Assembly: GCF_900142955.1 (NCBI RefSeq) | Contig: NZ_FRCP01000014.1 | Span: 148,876 to 212,875 of the forward strand | Length of the DNA: 64,000 nt | Source of the DNA: Anaerosporobacter mobilis DSM 15930 | GTDB lineage: Bacteria > Bacillota > Clostridia > Lachnospirales > Lachnospiraceae | Direction of reading: 5' to 3' | Shown here: piece by piece, positions 35,819 through 44,251 of the stretch | How positions within the stretch are numbered: position 1 is the first letter of the stretch | Layout: every line of letters starts with the position of its first letter | Program-made: the position numbers and the translations under genes | The notes under the pieces: generated by a model | The model's input: the letters and a program-made list of their open reading frames with translations, nothing else | Told to the model about the DNA's origin: nothing | Database searches by the model: none

Positions 35819-35986
35819 GCAAAAATTGATTAACGTTATTGATTAGAATCAATTGATAATAACATTTCTTATAGAGCAGTACTCAATAGGAGAACGGGGA
35901 TTGATCATTATTCATGCTTTGATTAACATAAAGTTGAACGAAGTATAGGTATAGCAATATGAATGATTGAAAGGTAGGTAGTTAGG

Positions 35987-37051
35987 ATGAGAAAATCAAA
36001 AAAAGTTATAGCAGTAGTTTTAAGTACGGTAATGGCGATGACAATGTTAGGTGGTTGCGCTTCGAAGACAGATAATAATAGTAGTAAAGAAGCAACAAGT
36101 GGAAACGTTAATACGGAAAGTAATGGTGACGAATATACAATAGGGATTGGACAGTTTGCACAACATGGTTCTCTGGATAATTGTAGAGAAGGTTTCCTTG
36201 CAGGATTAAAAGAAGAAGGCATTGAAGAGGGGAAAAACCTTACAATCAAATATGATAATGCCAATGCAGATACGGGAACAGCAACACAAATCGCAGCCAA
36301 CTATGTGGCAAATAAAGTGGATTTAATCTGTGGAATCGCAACACCAATGGTACAAAGTGCTTATGGAGCTGCCAAAGATGCTAACATACCAGTAATTTTT
36401 ACAGCGGTTACGGATCCAATTCTTGCTGAACTTGCAAAGGAGGACAAAACTCCAGTAGGGGAGATTACAGGAACATCAGATAAGTTACCAGTAAAACAAC
36501 AATTAGAGATGATACGAAAGATTCTTCCAGATGCTAAGAAAATTGGTATTATGTATACGACCAGCGAAGTGAATTCAGAATCCGCTATTGCTGATTATGA
36601 AGCAGCAGCTACAGAATATGGTTTTGAAATCGTTAAAGGTGCAATTGCAACTGCAACAGATATCCCATTAGTAGCAGATGATATACTTGGTAAAGTAGAT
36701 TGTATGACAAATCTCACAGATAATACGGTAGTTAGTGGCTTGCCAGTAATCTTATCAAAGGCGAAAGATAAGAATATTCCTGTATTCGGTAGTGAAGTGG
36801 AGCAAGTTAAGATTGGTTGTCTAGCAGCAGTTGGTCTTGATTATTATGAACTTGGAAAGCAAACAGGTGTAATGGCTGCCAATGTACTAAAAGGTGAGAA
36901 AAAAGCAAGTGAAATCAACTTCGAGATCATCGAAGAAGGTAGTTTCTACGGTAATACAGCAGTTGCTGAGCAACTAGGCATTACCATACCATCTGAGTTA
37001 ACTGATAAAGCAGTTAATATGTTTGATACGATAGAGGAAGCAGCAGAATAA
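35987..37051 (+). CDS. trpX: Tryptophan ABC transporter substrate-binding lipoprotein
   Basis: A 354-residue protein with lipobox MLGGC (Cys at residue 25), then a low-complexity Ser/Asn linker and a periplasmic-binding fold of the ABC_sub_bind type (YTIGIGQFAQHGSLDNCREGF, IPVIFTAVTDP, KKIGIMYTTSEVNSE). It captures substrate outside the cell for the TrpY-TrpZ permease. Sequence alone would leave the substrate open. The Trp-specific T-box directly upstream makes tryptophan, or an indole-type precursor, the best assignment. A hairpin terminator after the gene probably makes it more abundant than the permease, as is usual for binding proteins. Confidence 0.85.
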   Translation: MRKSKKVIAVVLSTVMAMTMLGGCASKTDNNSSKEATSGNVNTESNGDEYTIGIGQFAQHGSLDNCREGFLAGLKEEGIEEGKNLTIKYDNANADTGTATQIAANYVANKVDLICGIATPMVQSAYGAAKDANIPVIFTAVTDPILAELAKEDKTPVGEITGTSDKLPVKQQLEMIRKILPDAKKIGIMYTTSEVNSESAIADYEAAATEYGFEIVKGAIATATDIPLVADDILGKVDCMTNLTDNTVVSGLPVILSKAKDKNIPVFGSEVEQVKIGCLAAVGLDYYELGKQTGVMAANVLKGEKKASEINFEIIEEGSFYGNTAVAEQLGITIPSELTDKAVNMFDTIEEAAE

Positions 37052-37104
37052 TTCATTTACTAACTTCGCAGTTGAAGGTTTCAACTGCTATATTCAATAA
37101 AAAA

Positions 37105-37163
37105 CCGCTCTTGCTTAGCTTCACACGTAGTCAACACAAGATTACATGTGAAGCTGGTTTTTC
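37105..37163 (+). terminator. Intercistronic terminator between trpX and trpY
   Basis: AGCTTCACA (37117-37125) pairs perfectly with TGTGAAGCT (37147-37155). An outer AAACC/GGTTT pair and TTTTTCT follow. Some read-through must occur for trpYZ, so it likely sets the ratio of binding protein to permease. The left arm runs into the CACACGTA octamer seen in other leaders here. Confidence 0.7.
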
Positions 37164-37209
37164 TAAGGAATATTTAAGTAAGTTAGTATGAAACGAAGGA
37201 GGAACAGTT

Positions 37210-38130
37210 ATGTTCACGTATATGTATAATTTATTTAGTAGTATAGATAATCAAAGAGGAAGTATACTAATTCAAGGGCTAATCTTTGCTATTTTAGCCC
37301 TTGGAGTATACATAACGTATAAGATTCTTGATTTTCCAGATTTGTCAGTGGACGGAACATTTCCTCTTGGGGCGGCAGTAACAGCTGTTATGATTACAAA
37401 AGGTGTTAACCCATTCGTTACTTTACCAGTGGCATTCCTATGTGGAGCTTTCGCAGGTATGCTAACAGGGCTAATACATGTTAAGCTTAAGGTTAGAGAT
37501 TTATTAGCTGGTATTATCATTAGTACGGCACTATATACAGTAAATTTAAGAATCGCGGGTAAATCCAACGTACCGTTCTTTTCGAAGGATACAATCTTCA
37601 CCGGTGGGGCAATTGGGAAGTTGTTTGGGGACATGAATTCAACTGTGACAAGGATAATTGTAGTTGCTATTATTGTAGTGTTATTAAAGGTCCTACTTGA
37701 TTTATATCTTAAAACTCGTTCAGGTTATTTACTACGCGCTACAGGAGATAACAGTACCTTAGTAACTTCTCTTGGTAAAGATAAAGGCTTGGTAAAGATT
37801 CTTGGATTAAGTATTGCCAATGGGTTAGCGGCACTAGCAGGTTGCATCTATGCCCAAGATCAATCGTACTTTGATGTGAGTATGGGTACAGGTATGGTAA
37901 TGCTTGGACTTGCAAGTGTTATTATTGGTATCAGTGTATTTAGAGGAATTCGATTTATGAAGCCAACTACAGCAGTTGTAATCGGCAGTGTTATATATAA
38001 ATTGTGTATCGCTGTGGCAATTGCTGCAGGCCTTGGTGCAAATGATTTGAAATTGGTGTACTCTGTGTTATTCCTCGTAATCTTAGTTTCAACTAGAGAA
38101 CGTAGAAAGAAGGTGAAAGAGAATGCTTGA
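37210..38130 (+). CDS. trpY: Tryptophan ABC transporter permease
   Basis: A 306-residue polytopic membrane protein of the BPD_transp_2 (branched-chain/LivH-like) class. It has about eight helices and the conserved DLSVDGTFPLGAAV and GLANGLAALAG-type cytoplasmic loop (LGLSIANGLAALAG). It forms the channel for the substrate delivered by TrpX. It follows the partial terminator and overlaps trpZ by eight bases, so the permease and ATPase are translationally coupled. AGGAGG precedes the start. Confidence 0.88.
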   Translation: MFTYMYNLFSSIDNQRGSILIQGLIFAILALGVYITYKILDFPDLSVDGTFPLGAAVTAVMITKGVNPFVTLPVAFLCGAFAGMLTGLIHVKLKVRDLLAGIIISTALYTVNLRIAGKSNVPFFSKDTIFTGGAIGKLFGDMNSTVTRIIVVAIIVVLLKVLLDLYLKTRSGYLLRATGDNSTLVTSLGKDKGLVKILGLSIANGLAALAGCIYAQDQSYFDVSMGTGMVMLGLASVIIGISVFRGIRFMKPTTAVVIGSVIYKLCIAVAIAAGLGANDLKLVYSVLFLVILVSTRERRKKVKENA

Positions 38131-38896
38131 GTTAAATAACATATATAAATATTACAATCCAGGAACCGTTAGCGAAGTATGTTTATTCAAGGATTTTAAT
38201 CTTAAAATTACAGACAATGAATTCGTATCGGTAGTTGGTAGCAATGGATCAGGTAAGACTTCTATGCTGAATATAATCTGCGGTAGTATACCAATTGACC
38301 GTGGTCAGATTCTAATAAACGATGCAGATATCACAAAGATGAAAGAATTCAAACGTCAAAGAAGAATTGGCCGTGTATATCAAAATCCTGCACTTGGTAC
38401 TTGCCCGCATATGACTGTACTAGAGAATATGGCGATTGCGGATAATAAAGGAAAACCATTTAATTTACGTTTTGGAACAAATCGTTCTCGAATTGATTAT
38501 TATCGAGATAGTTTGAAATCGTTGAAATTAGGATTAGAGGACAAGATGAATCTAAAAGTTGGTTCTCTTTCTGGTGGTCAAAGACAAGCAATGGCATTGC
38601 TTATGACTATAATGACACCAATTGATTTCTTGATATTAGATGAACATACAGCAGCTCTTGATCCTAAGACAGCTGATCTGATTATGGAGATTACAGGAAA
38701 CATTGTCCGAGAGAAAAAGTTAACAACAATTATGGTTACGCACAATCTCCGCTATGCTATTCAATATGGAAACAGGTTGCTAATGATGCATCAAGGAGAA
38801 GCGATTATGGATAAGAATGCAGCGCAGAAGGAAGCAATGTGCGTAGAAGATATTCTAGAGGTGTTTAATCGTATTAGTATCGAATGTGGAAATTAA
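38123..38896 (+). CDS. trpZ: Tryptophan ABC transporter ATP-binding protein
   Basis: A 257-residue ATPase with Walker A GSNGSGKTS, Q-loop VYQNPALG, signature LSGGQRQAMAL, Walker B FLILDEHTAALDP and H-loop MVTHN. Note DEH rather than DEP after the Walker B glutamate, a variant I recall as common in this subfamily. It powers import through TrpY. The gene ends the trpXYZ unit, and no strong terminator follows before the next T-box promoter. Confidence 0.9.
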   Translation: MLELNNIYKYYNPGTVSEVCLFKDFNLKITDNEFVSVVGSNGSGKTSMLNIICGSIPIDRGQILINDADITKMKEFKRQRRIGRVYQNPALGTCPHMTVLENMAIADNKGKPFNLRFGTNRSRIDYYRDSLKSLKLGLEDKMNLKVGSLSGGQRQAMALLMTIMTPIDFLILDEHTAALDPKTADLIMEITGNIVREKKLTTIMVTHNLRYAIQYGNRLLMMHQGEAIMDKNAAQKEAMCVEDILEVFNRISIECGN

Positions 38897-38996
38897 AGAT
38901 TAGTTTTTGAAAAAACAGTTTGCCTCTTTTAAAGGCTGGTAAATTTGACGCAGTGGAAATTACATGTGAAAAAATTATTTTTCACACTTTTCCCAC

Positions 38997-39386
38997 TTGA
39001 CAGATTGCAAGCTTTGTCATAACATAATATAAAATGAAAAATGTTATGATAGAGAGGATTAGGTATGTAATCTTATCAGAGAGGAATGTCCAAAGGCTGT
39101 AAGACATTCTAAGGTAGTGCATATTGAAGGTAGCTCTTGAACAGGATTTCTGAACAAGTACGATTTGGGTTGTATGAAGTAGGAAGTCACGATTTAGTCC
39201 CGTTATAGACTAATAAGGTGAATTATTTATAACAATAGAAGAAACGTTTGCAATACGTGCTGTCTGTTGTTGGTATTCTTATTATAGTATTAGGAGATGT
39301 TGTCTTGTTAATACGAACGAAAAGAGTACAGATTCACAAATTAAGGTGGTACCACGGCTCTTCGTCCTTTTGATGAAGAGCCTTTT
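38997..39386 (+). promoter_or_regulatory. T-box leader with GUA (Val) specifier upstream of valS
   Basis: A TTGACA box at 38997-39002 with a weak -10 near 39020 starts the leader. Stem I carries AGAGAG (39078-39083), the distal pair GAATGTC/GACATTC, and GAAG-GTA-GC with GTA at 39130-39132 in the specifier position, matching valine. The antiterminator core GGTGGTACCACGG is at 39345-39357. It is followed by the terminator GGCTCTTC/GAAGAGCC with six T residues ending at 39386. Uncharged tRNA-Val should relieve termination into valS. Confidence 0.9.
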
Positions 39387-39542
39387 TTATGTAATTCTAT
39401 AATTACGTAAGTGCAATCTCCTTAGGAGGACCATATAAGGTAAAGTCGCTAAGCGACTGTGATTGGCTATGCCAGTGCAAGTCATATTAACAAAACCATC
39501 ACCGTTTACGGTAGGAATATACGAAGAAAGAAGGAAAAGATT

Positions 39543-42194
39543 ATGGGTAAAGAGTTAGAAAAGAATTATGACCCGAAAGCCATTGAGAATAAGTTGTATG
39601 AAAAATGGTTAAATAAGAAATATTTTAGTGCCAAAGTAGATAAAAAGAAGAAGCCATTTACAATTGTCATGCCACCTCCAAACATCACAGGAAAGCTTCA
39701 TATGGGCCATGCACTTGATAATACATTACAAGATATCTTAATTCGTTTTAAGAGAATGCAAGGATTTGAAGCACTTTGGATTCCTGGAACGGATCATGCA
39801 AGTATTTCAACAGAAGTTAAGGTAATCAATAAGTTAAAAGATCAGGGAATCGATAAGCGCGAACTTGGACGTGAAGGTTTCTTAAAAGCAACTTGGGAAT
39901 GGAAAGAAGAATACGGTAACACAATTACAAGTCAGTTAAAGAAGATTGGTTCTTCTTGTGATTGGGACAGAGAACGTTTTACAATGGACGAAGGCTGTTC
40001 TAAGGCAGTTGAAAAGGTATTCGTTAACTTATATAACAGAGGCTATATCTATAAAGGTTCTCGTATCATCAACTGGTGTCCAGTATGTCAAACGTCCATC
40101 TCAGATGCTGAAGTTGAACATGAAGAACAAGCAGGACATTTTTGGCATATCAAGTATCCAATCGTTGGTACTGATGAATTTGTAGAAATCGCAACTACAA
40201 GACCAGAAACATTACTTGGTGACTCTGCAGTAGCTGTTCATCCAGAAGATGAAAGATATCAACACTTAATCGGTAAGAAGGTTATGTTACCACTTGTTAA
40301 TAAGGAAATTCCAGTTGTTGCAGATACGTATGTAGACAAAGAATTCGGTACAGGTGTTGTTAAGATTACTCCAGCACATGACCCTAACGATTTTGAAGTT
40401 GGTAAGAGACATAACTTACCTGAAATCAATGTAATGAATGACGATGCAACAATTAATGAACGTGGTGGCAAGTATGCTGGTATGGATCGTTATGAAGCAA
40501 GAAAAGCTATGGTAGCTGATCTTGATGCACTTGGTTTGTTAGTTAAAGTAGAAGACCATACACACAATGTTGGTACACATGATAGATGTAAAACAACAGT
40601 TGAGCCATTAATCAAACAACAATGGTTTGTTAAGATGGAAGAACTAGCTAAACCAGCAATTGAAGCCTTAAAGAATGGTGACTTAGAATTCATTCCAGAT
40701 CGTTTTGATAAGACGTACCTTCACTGGTTAGAGAATATTCGTGATTGGTGTATCTCAAGGCAATTATGGTGGGGACATCGTATTCCAGCATATTATTGTG
40801 ATAAATGTGGAGAGATTGTAATTGCAAAGGAATCAGAAAGACCAACAGTTTGTCCTAAATGTGGTCACGATCATTTAACTCAAGATGAAGATACCTTAGA
40901 TACTTGGTTTAGTTCAGCTCTATGGCCATTCTCAACGCTTGGTTGGCCAGAGAATACAGAAGAATTAGATTACTTCTATCCAACTGATGTACTTGTAACT
41001 GGATATGATATTATCTTCTTCTGGGTGATACGTATGGTATTCTCAGGATACGAACACATGAAACAAGTACCATTCCACAAAGTATTAATTCATGGTCTTG
41101 TAAGAGACTCTGAAGGACGTAAGATGAGTAAATCACTAGGAAATGGTATTGATCCACTAGAAGTTATCGACAGTTACGGCGCAGATGCTCTTCGTTTAAC
41201 ACTAATCACAGGTAACGCACCAGGTAATGATATGCGTTTCTACCATGAGAGAGTAGAAGCAAGTAGAAACTTCGCTAATAAGGTATGGAATGCTTCCCGA
41301 TTCATCATGATGAACATCGAAAAAGCAGAAGTTAGTGATACAATTGATTTATCTACATTAACACAAGCAGATAAATGGATTTTATCAAAGGTAAATACCT
41401 TAGCAAAAGATGTAACAGATAATTTAGATAAGTTTGAACTTGGTATTGCCGTTCAGAAGATTTATGATTTTATCTGGGAAGAATTCTGCGATTGGTATAT
41501 TGAGATGGTAAAACCAAGATTATATAACGACGAAGATGAAACTAAGGCAGCGGTTCTTTGGACACTAAAGACGGTATTAATCAACTCACTTAAATTATTA
41601 CACCCATATATGCCGTTCGTAACAGAAGAAATCTTCTGTACACTACAAGATAAAGAAGAATCTATCATGATTTCTTCTTGGCCAGAATTCAAAGAAGAAT
41701 GGAATTTTGAGGCAGATGAAGAAGCAGTTGAAATAATTAAGACAGCTGTTAAAGGTATCCGTAATGTTCGTTCAGAGATGAATGTACCACCAAGCAAGAA
41801 GGCAACTGTTATTGTAGTATCTGAGAGCGAAAAAGTTCGTACAATCTTTGAAGACAGTAAAGTATTCTTTGCTACTCTTGGATATGCGAGCGAAGTAAAG
41901 ATTCAAGCAAATAACGAAGGAATTTCTCCTGATGCAGTATCAACGGTAATTCAAGATGCTACAATCTATATGCCATTTGCAGAATTAGTTGATATTGAAA
42001 AAGAAATCGAACGTCTTGAGAAAGAGAAAGCACGTCTTGAAGGTGAATTAAATCGTGTTAAGGGAATGCTTAGCAATGAACGTTTTGTTAGCAAAGCTCC
42101 GCAAGCTAAGATTGATGAAGAGAAAGCTAAATTAGAGAAGTACGCAAATATGATGGAACAAGTAGTTGAAAGACTTAACCATTTCAAAGCGTAG
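39543..42194 (+). CDS. valS: Valyl-tRNA synthetase
   Basis: An 883-residue class I synthetase. The HIGH motif is HMGH (PPNITGKLHMGHALDN, near residue 50) and the KMSKS motif is GRKMSKSLGNGIDP. In between is the editing domain (TTRPETLLGDSAVAVHPED). A zinc-type cluster CDKCG/CPKCG lies in the catalytic region, and the C-terminal coiled coil (EKEIERLEKEKARLEGEL) binds tRNA. It charges tRNA-Val. The longest frame opens at 39459, but the ATG at 39543 with AGAAGGAAAAG upstream gives the usual N-terminus. Expression is governed by the Val T-box. Confidence 0.98.
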   Translation: MGKELEKNYDPKAIENKLYEKWLNKKYFSAKVDKKKKPFTIVMPPPNITGKLHMGHALDNTLQDILIRFKRMQGFEALWIPGTDHASISTEVKVINKLKDQGIDKRELGREGFLKATWEWKEEYGNTITSQLKKIGSSCDWDRERFTMDEGCSKAVEKVFVNLYNRGYIYKGSRIINWCPVCQTSISDAEVEHEEQAGHFWHIKYPIVGTDEFVEIATTRPETLLGDSAVAVHPEDERYQHLIGKKVMLPLVNKEIPVVADTYVDKEFGTGVVKITPAHDPNDFEVGKRHNLPEINVMNDDATINERGGKYAGMDRYEARKAMVADLDALGLLVKVEDHTHNVGTHDRCKTTVEPLIKQQWFVKMEELAKPAIEALKNGDLEFIPDRFDKTYLHWLENIRDWCISRQLWWGHRIPAYYCDKCGEIVIAKESERPTVCPKCGHDHLTQDEDTLDTWFSSALWPFSTLGWPENTEELDYFYPTDVLVTGYDIIFFWVIRMVFSGYEHMKQVPFHKVLIHGLVRDSEGRKMSKSLGNGIDPLEVIDSYGADALRLTLITGNAPGNDMRFYHERVEASRNFANKVWNASRFIMMNIEKAEVSDTIDLSTLTQADKWILSKVNTLAKDVTDNLDKFELGIAVQKIYDFIWEEFCDWYIEMVKPRLYNDEDETKAAVLWTLKTVLINSLKLLHPYMPFVTEEIFCTLQDKEESIMISSWPEFKEEWNFEADEEAVEIIKTAVKGIRNVRSEMNVPPSKKATVIVVSESEKVRTIFEDSKVFFATLGYASEVKIQANNEGISPDAVSTVIQDATIYMPFAELVDIEKEIERLEKEKARLEGELNRVKGMLSNERFVSKAPQAKIDEEKAKLEKYANMMEQVVERLNHFKA

Positions 42195-42221
42195 TTAAAA
42201 ACAGATAATACGTTTAAAAAG

Positions 42222-42265
42222 ATAGAATTACATGGCTCATAAGAGTTTATGTAATTCTATTTTTT
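42222..42265 (+). terminator. Rho-independent terminator of valS
   Basis: ATAGAATTACAT (42222-42233) pairs perfectly with ATGTAATTCTAT (42249-42260), followed by six T residues. Confidence 0.88.
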
Positions 42266-42272
42266 CATAACT

Positions 42273-42309
42273 GGTTAGAGTTTTACGGGAGGCTTTTGGC
42301 ACTCTAACC
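42273..42309. repeat. Minimal remnant of the 55.5-kb inverted-repeat element
   Basis: GGTTAGAG (42273-42280) and CTCTAACC (42302-42309) are perfect inverted repeats. The sequence between and including the right arm, TTTTACGGGAGGCTTTTGGC and onward, matches 55729-55757 with three substitutions over about 29 bases. It looks like the left terminus joined directly to the right end, as in an internal deletion. Confidence 0.5.
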
Positions 42310-42354
42310 ATAACTCACGAGATAGGAAAAATAGGCTACTTATAGGAATTAATA

Positions 42355-42383
42355 TTGTAATATTATGTTGAAACGACTATAAT
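42355..42383 (+). promoter_or_regulatory. Promoter of the FapA-like gene
   Basis: TTGTAA at 42355-42360 and TATAAT at 42378-42383 have 17-base spacing, 71 bases before the ATG. Confidence 0.6.
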
Positions 42384-42454
42384 TAAAGTGAGGCTGTGTC
42401 TATAAATGATTGTGTATCTATGAAAACAAACTGTTCATAGTGAGGTGATTACTT

Positions 42455-43843
42455 ATGAGTAAGTTAAAAGGGGAAACTAACAGTATAGAAGTACGACTGA
42501 CAGATGATTTATTAAAGGCATATATAACAGTAATTCCTGTGGTGAAGAAGGAATCATATACAAAGGAACAAATCCTTACAGAATTAACTACAAATAGAGT
42601 GATATATGGGATTAAAATGGATGTAATTGAAGAAATGGTGCAGAGTCAGTTAGTTTATACAGAGATATTAATAGCTGAAGGGAATGCGCCTATTGATGGA
42701 GTAGATGGTCACTATCAATATTTCTTTAATAAAGAAACGAATACGAAACCAATTATATTAGAAGATGGATCAGCTGATTATAGTAGCTTGAATAAGATTG
42801 AAACTGTTTATGCAGGTCAAATTATTGCGAGATACTATAAGGCAACAAAAGGTGAACTCGGTAGAAATGTTAAAGGTCAGCAAATGCTTGCAAAGAATGG
42901 TAGAGAATTGATGCCATTAAAGGGAAAAGGATTTTCTGTTAATGAAGATAAAACAATCTATCGTTCTGATATAGATGGGAAGATTGAATATAAGAATGAT
43001 AGATTAGAAATCTCCAATATCCTAATTATTGAAGGCAATGTTGATACATTAACAGGTGATGCGAATTTCTCCGGTGACATTACGGTGAAAGGGAACGTTA
43101 TGACAGGAACTAGTGTTAGGGCAGGTGGGAATATACTTGTTGCTGGGCATGTAGAGGCGGCTGATTTAGTAGCAGGTGGAGATGTTATTCTACAAAATGG
43201 AATGCAGGGCGGTGGCAAAGGAAAGGTCCAAGCAGGAGGGCATGTTTCAGGTAAATTCTTCGAACAAGTAACGATAGAATCAGGTGGTAATGTGAATGCG
43301 AATGCAATAATGCATTGTAACATTACGTCCAAAGGAGAAGTAATTGTTTCTGGTAAAAGAGGCGTTATTGTAGGTGGCATAATTAATGCTGTTAGTGGAG
43401 TGGCAGCAACTATAATTGGAAGTATGGCGGAAGTAATAACCGAGGTGAATATTGGCTATAAGACTGATCCTGTTCCTATGATTATTAAGAGGGAAGAAGA
43501 AATTAAGGATCTTATAGCAGAGGTTCGTAAGATTGATGATGGAATTAAAACTGTAATTAATTATATAGAAAAAGAGAATCGAAAAGATCTATTACCACAG
43601 AAAATTAAACTTTTAAAAACAAAAATTGATCGTAATTCTCAGATAAGTTTAATAATGAAACAGAGGAATTTACTCTTAGAGAATTTGCAAAAGGCCAAAG
43701 ATGGTAAAGTGATTGTAACCAGAGCAATTTACCCAGGAGTACGCATTCGAATTAATGGCAGTATGCTCATTATTAAAGAGGAATTCAATAATGTTCTTAT
43801 TAAACGCAAAGGTTTAGACGTATGTTTGTTTGCTATGGAATAA
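42455..43843 (+). CDS. FapA/DUF342 family protein
   Basis: A 462-residue soluble protein. The N-terminal half has the FapA alpha/beta region (DDLLKAYITVIPV, then YAGQIIARYYKATKGELGRNVKGQ). The centre is a right-handed beta-helix visible as short V/G-rich repeats (GNVDTLTGDANFSGDITVKGNV, GTSVRAGGNILVAGHVEAADLV). A coiled coil follows at about residues 340-410. FapA proteins are linked to flagellar assembly in some bacteria and to cell-surface or sporulation roles in others. No flagellar genes are adjacent, so a motility role should not be assumed. A GAGGTGA site precedes the start. Confidence 0.85.
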   Translation: MSKLKGETNSIEVRLTDDLLKAYITVIPVVKKESYTKEQILTELTTNRVIYGIKMDVIEEMVQSQLVYTEILIAEGNAPIDGVDGHYQYFFNKETNTKPIILEDGSADYSSLNKIETVYAGQIIARYYKATKGELGRNVKGQQMLAKNGRELMPLKGKGFSVNEDKTIYRSDIDGKIEYKNDRLEISNILIIEGNVDTLTGDANFSGDITVKGNVMTGTSVRAGGNILVAGHVEAADLVAGGDVILQNGMQGGGKGKVQAGGHVSGKFFEQVTIESGGNVNANAIMHCNITSKGEVIVSGKRGVIVGGIINAVSGVAATIIGSMAEVITEVNIGYKTDPVPMIIKREEEIKDLIAEVRKIDDGIKTVINYIEKENRKDLLPQKIKLLKTKIDRNSQISLIMKQRNLLLENLQKAKDGKVIVTRAIYPGVRIRINGSMLIIKEEFNNVLIKRKGLDVCLFAME

Positions 43844-43915
43844 GAATGTAACCGACAGTATGCACATAAAATGTTAAAATATGCATGATGCGTCGAGAAT
43901 TGCGAAAGAAAATAC

Positions 43916-43943
43916 TTGATAATTGTGTTTGCTATGGTATAAT
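43916..43943 (+). promoter_or_regulatory. Extended -10 promoter of the small acidic protein gene
   Basis: TTGATA at 43916-43921 and TATAAT at 43938-43943 are 16 bases apart, with TGG directly before the -10 box. Transcription would start near 43950, so the leader element at 43988 is within the transcript. Confidence 0.65.
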
Positions 43944-43987
43944 TTTTGATGTACAACAATTAATTCGTAAAATAAACAATAGGATAG

Positions 43988-44066
43988 CGTGAAATATAGT
44001 TTTTCACACGTAGATTTGTACCTGCGACCAAAGTTTTGCAGGTGTTAGAAAGGATATGGTTTTATT
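43988..44066 (+). promoter_or_regulatory. Leader element, copy 2 (hairpin plus possible pseudoknot)
   Basis: A stem GTGAAA/TTTCAC leads into CACACGTA. TTTG (44015-44018) can pair with CAAA (44029-44032), and CCTGC (44021-44025) with GCAGG (44038-44042), interleaved as in copy 1. Compared with copy 1 the second stem changes a G-C pair to A-T and C-G to U-G, which keeps pairing. An AAAGG ends 13 bases before the ATG, and the spacer around ATGGTT is also shared. Confidence 0.5.
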
Positions 44067-44207
44067 ATGATCGATTTTGAAGAAGAATTACAAAAATTCC
44101 AACCTAGTTTGGAAGTTGAACAAGCAGAAGATGCTATATACAATAATGATTTAACAGATGTAACAGATATCATTAAAGATATGTTGAGTGAGATGAAGAA
44201 TAAATAA
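44067..44207 (+). CDS. Small acidic hypothetical protein (46 residues)
   Basis: The frame starts MIDFEEELQKFQPSLEVEQ and ends DMLSEMKNK. It is strongly acidic and predicted to be helical, without signal peptide or membrane helix. It has its own extended -10 promoter and the leader element directly upstream, which argue that it is a real gene despite its size. The zinc-ribbon/TPR gene begins 45 bases later and may share its transcript. I recognise no family. It could be a regulatory or adaptor peptide for that neighbour; function unknown. Confidence 0.65.
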   Translation: MIDFEEELQKFQPSLEVEQAEDAIYNNDLTDVTDIIKDMLSEMKNK

Positions 44208-44251
44208 GTTTAAGAACAGTGCCATTAGGTAAAGACAGAAGGTGAAGGAAG

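Noticed and set aside
43420..43960. FapA-like gene as evidence for a flagellar cluster.
   Set aside because: No other flagellar or chemotaxis genes occur in the window; DUF342 proteins also occur in non-flagellar contexts.
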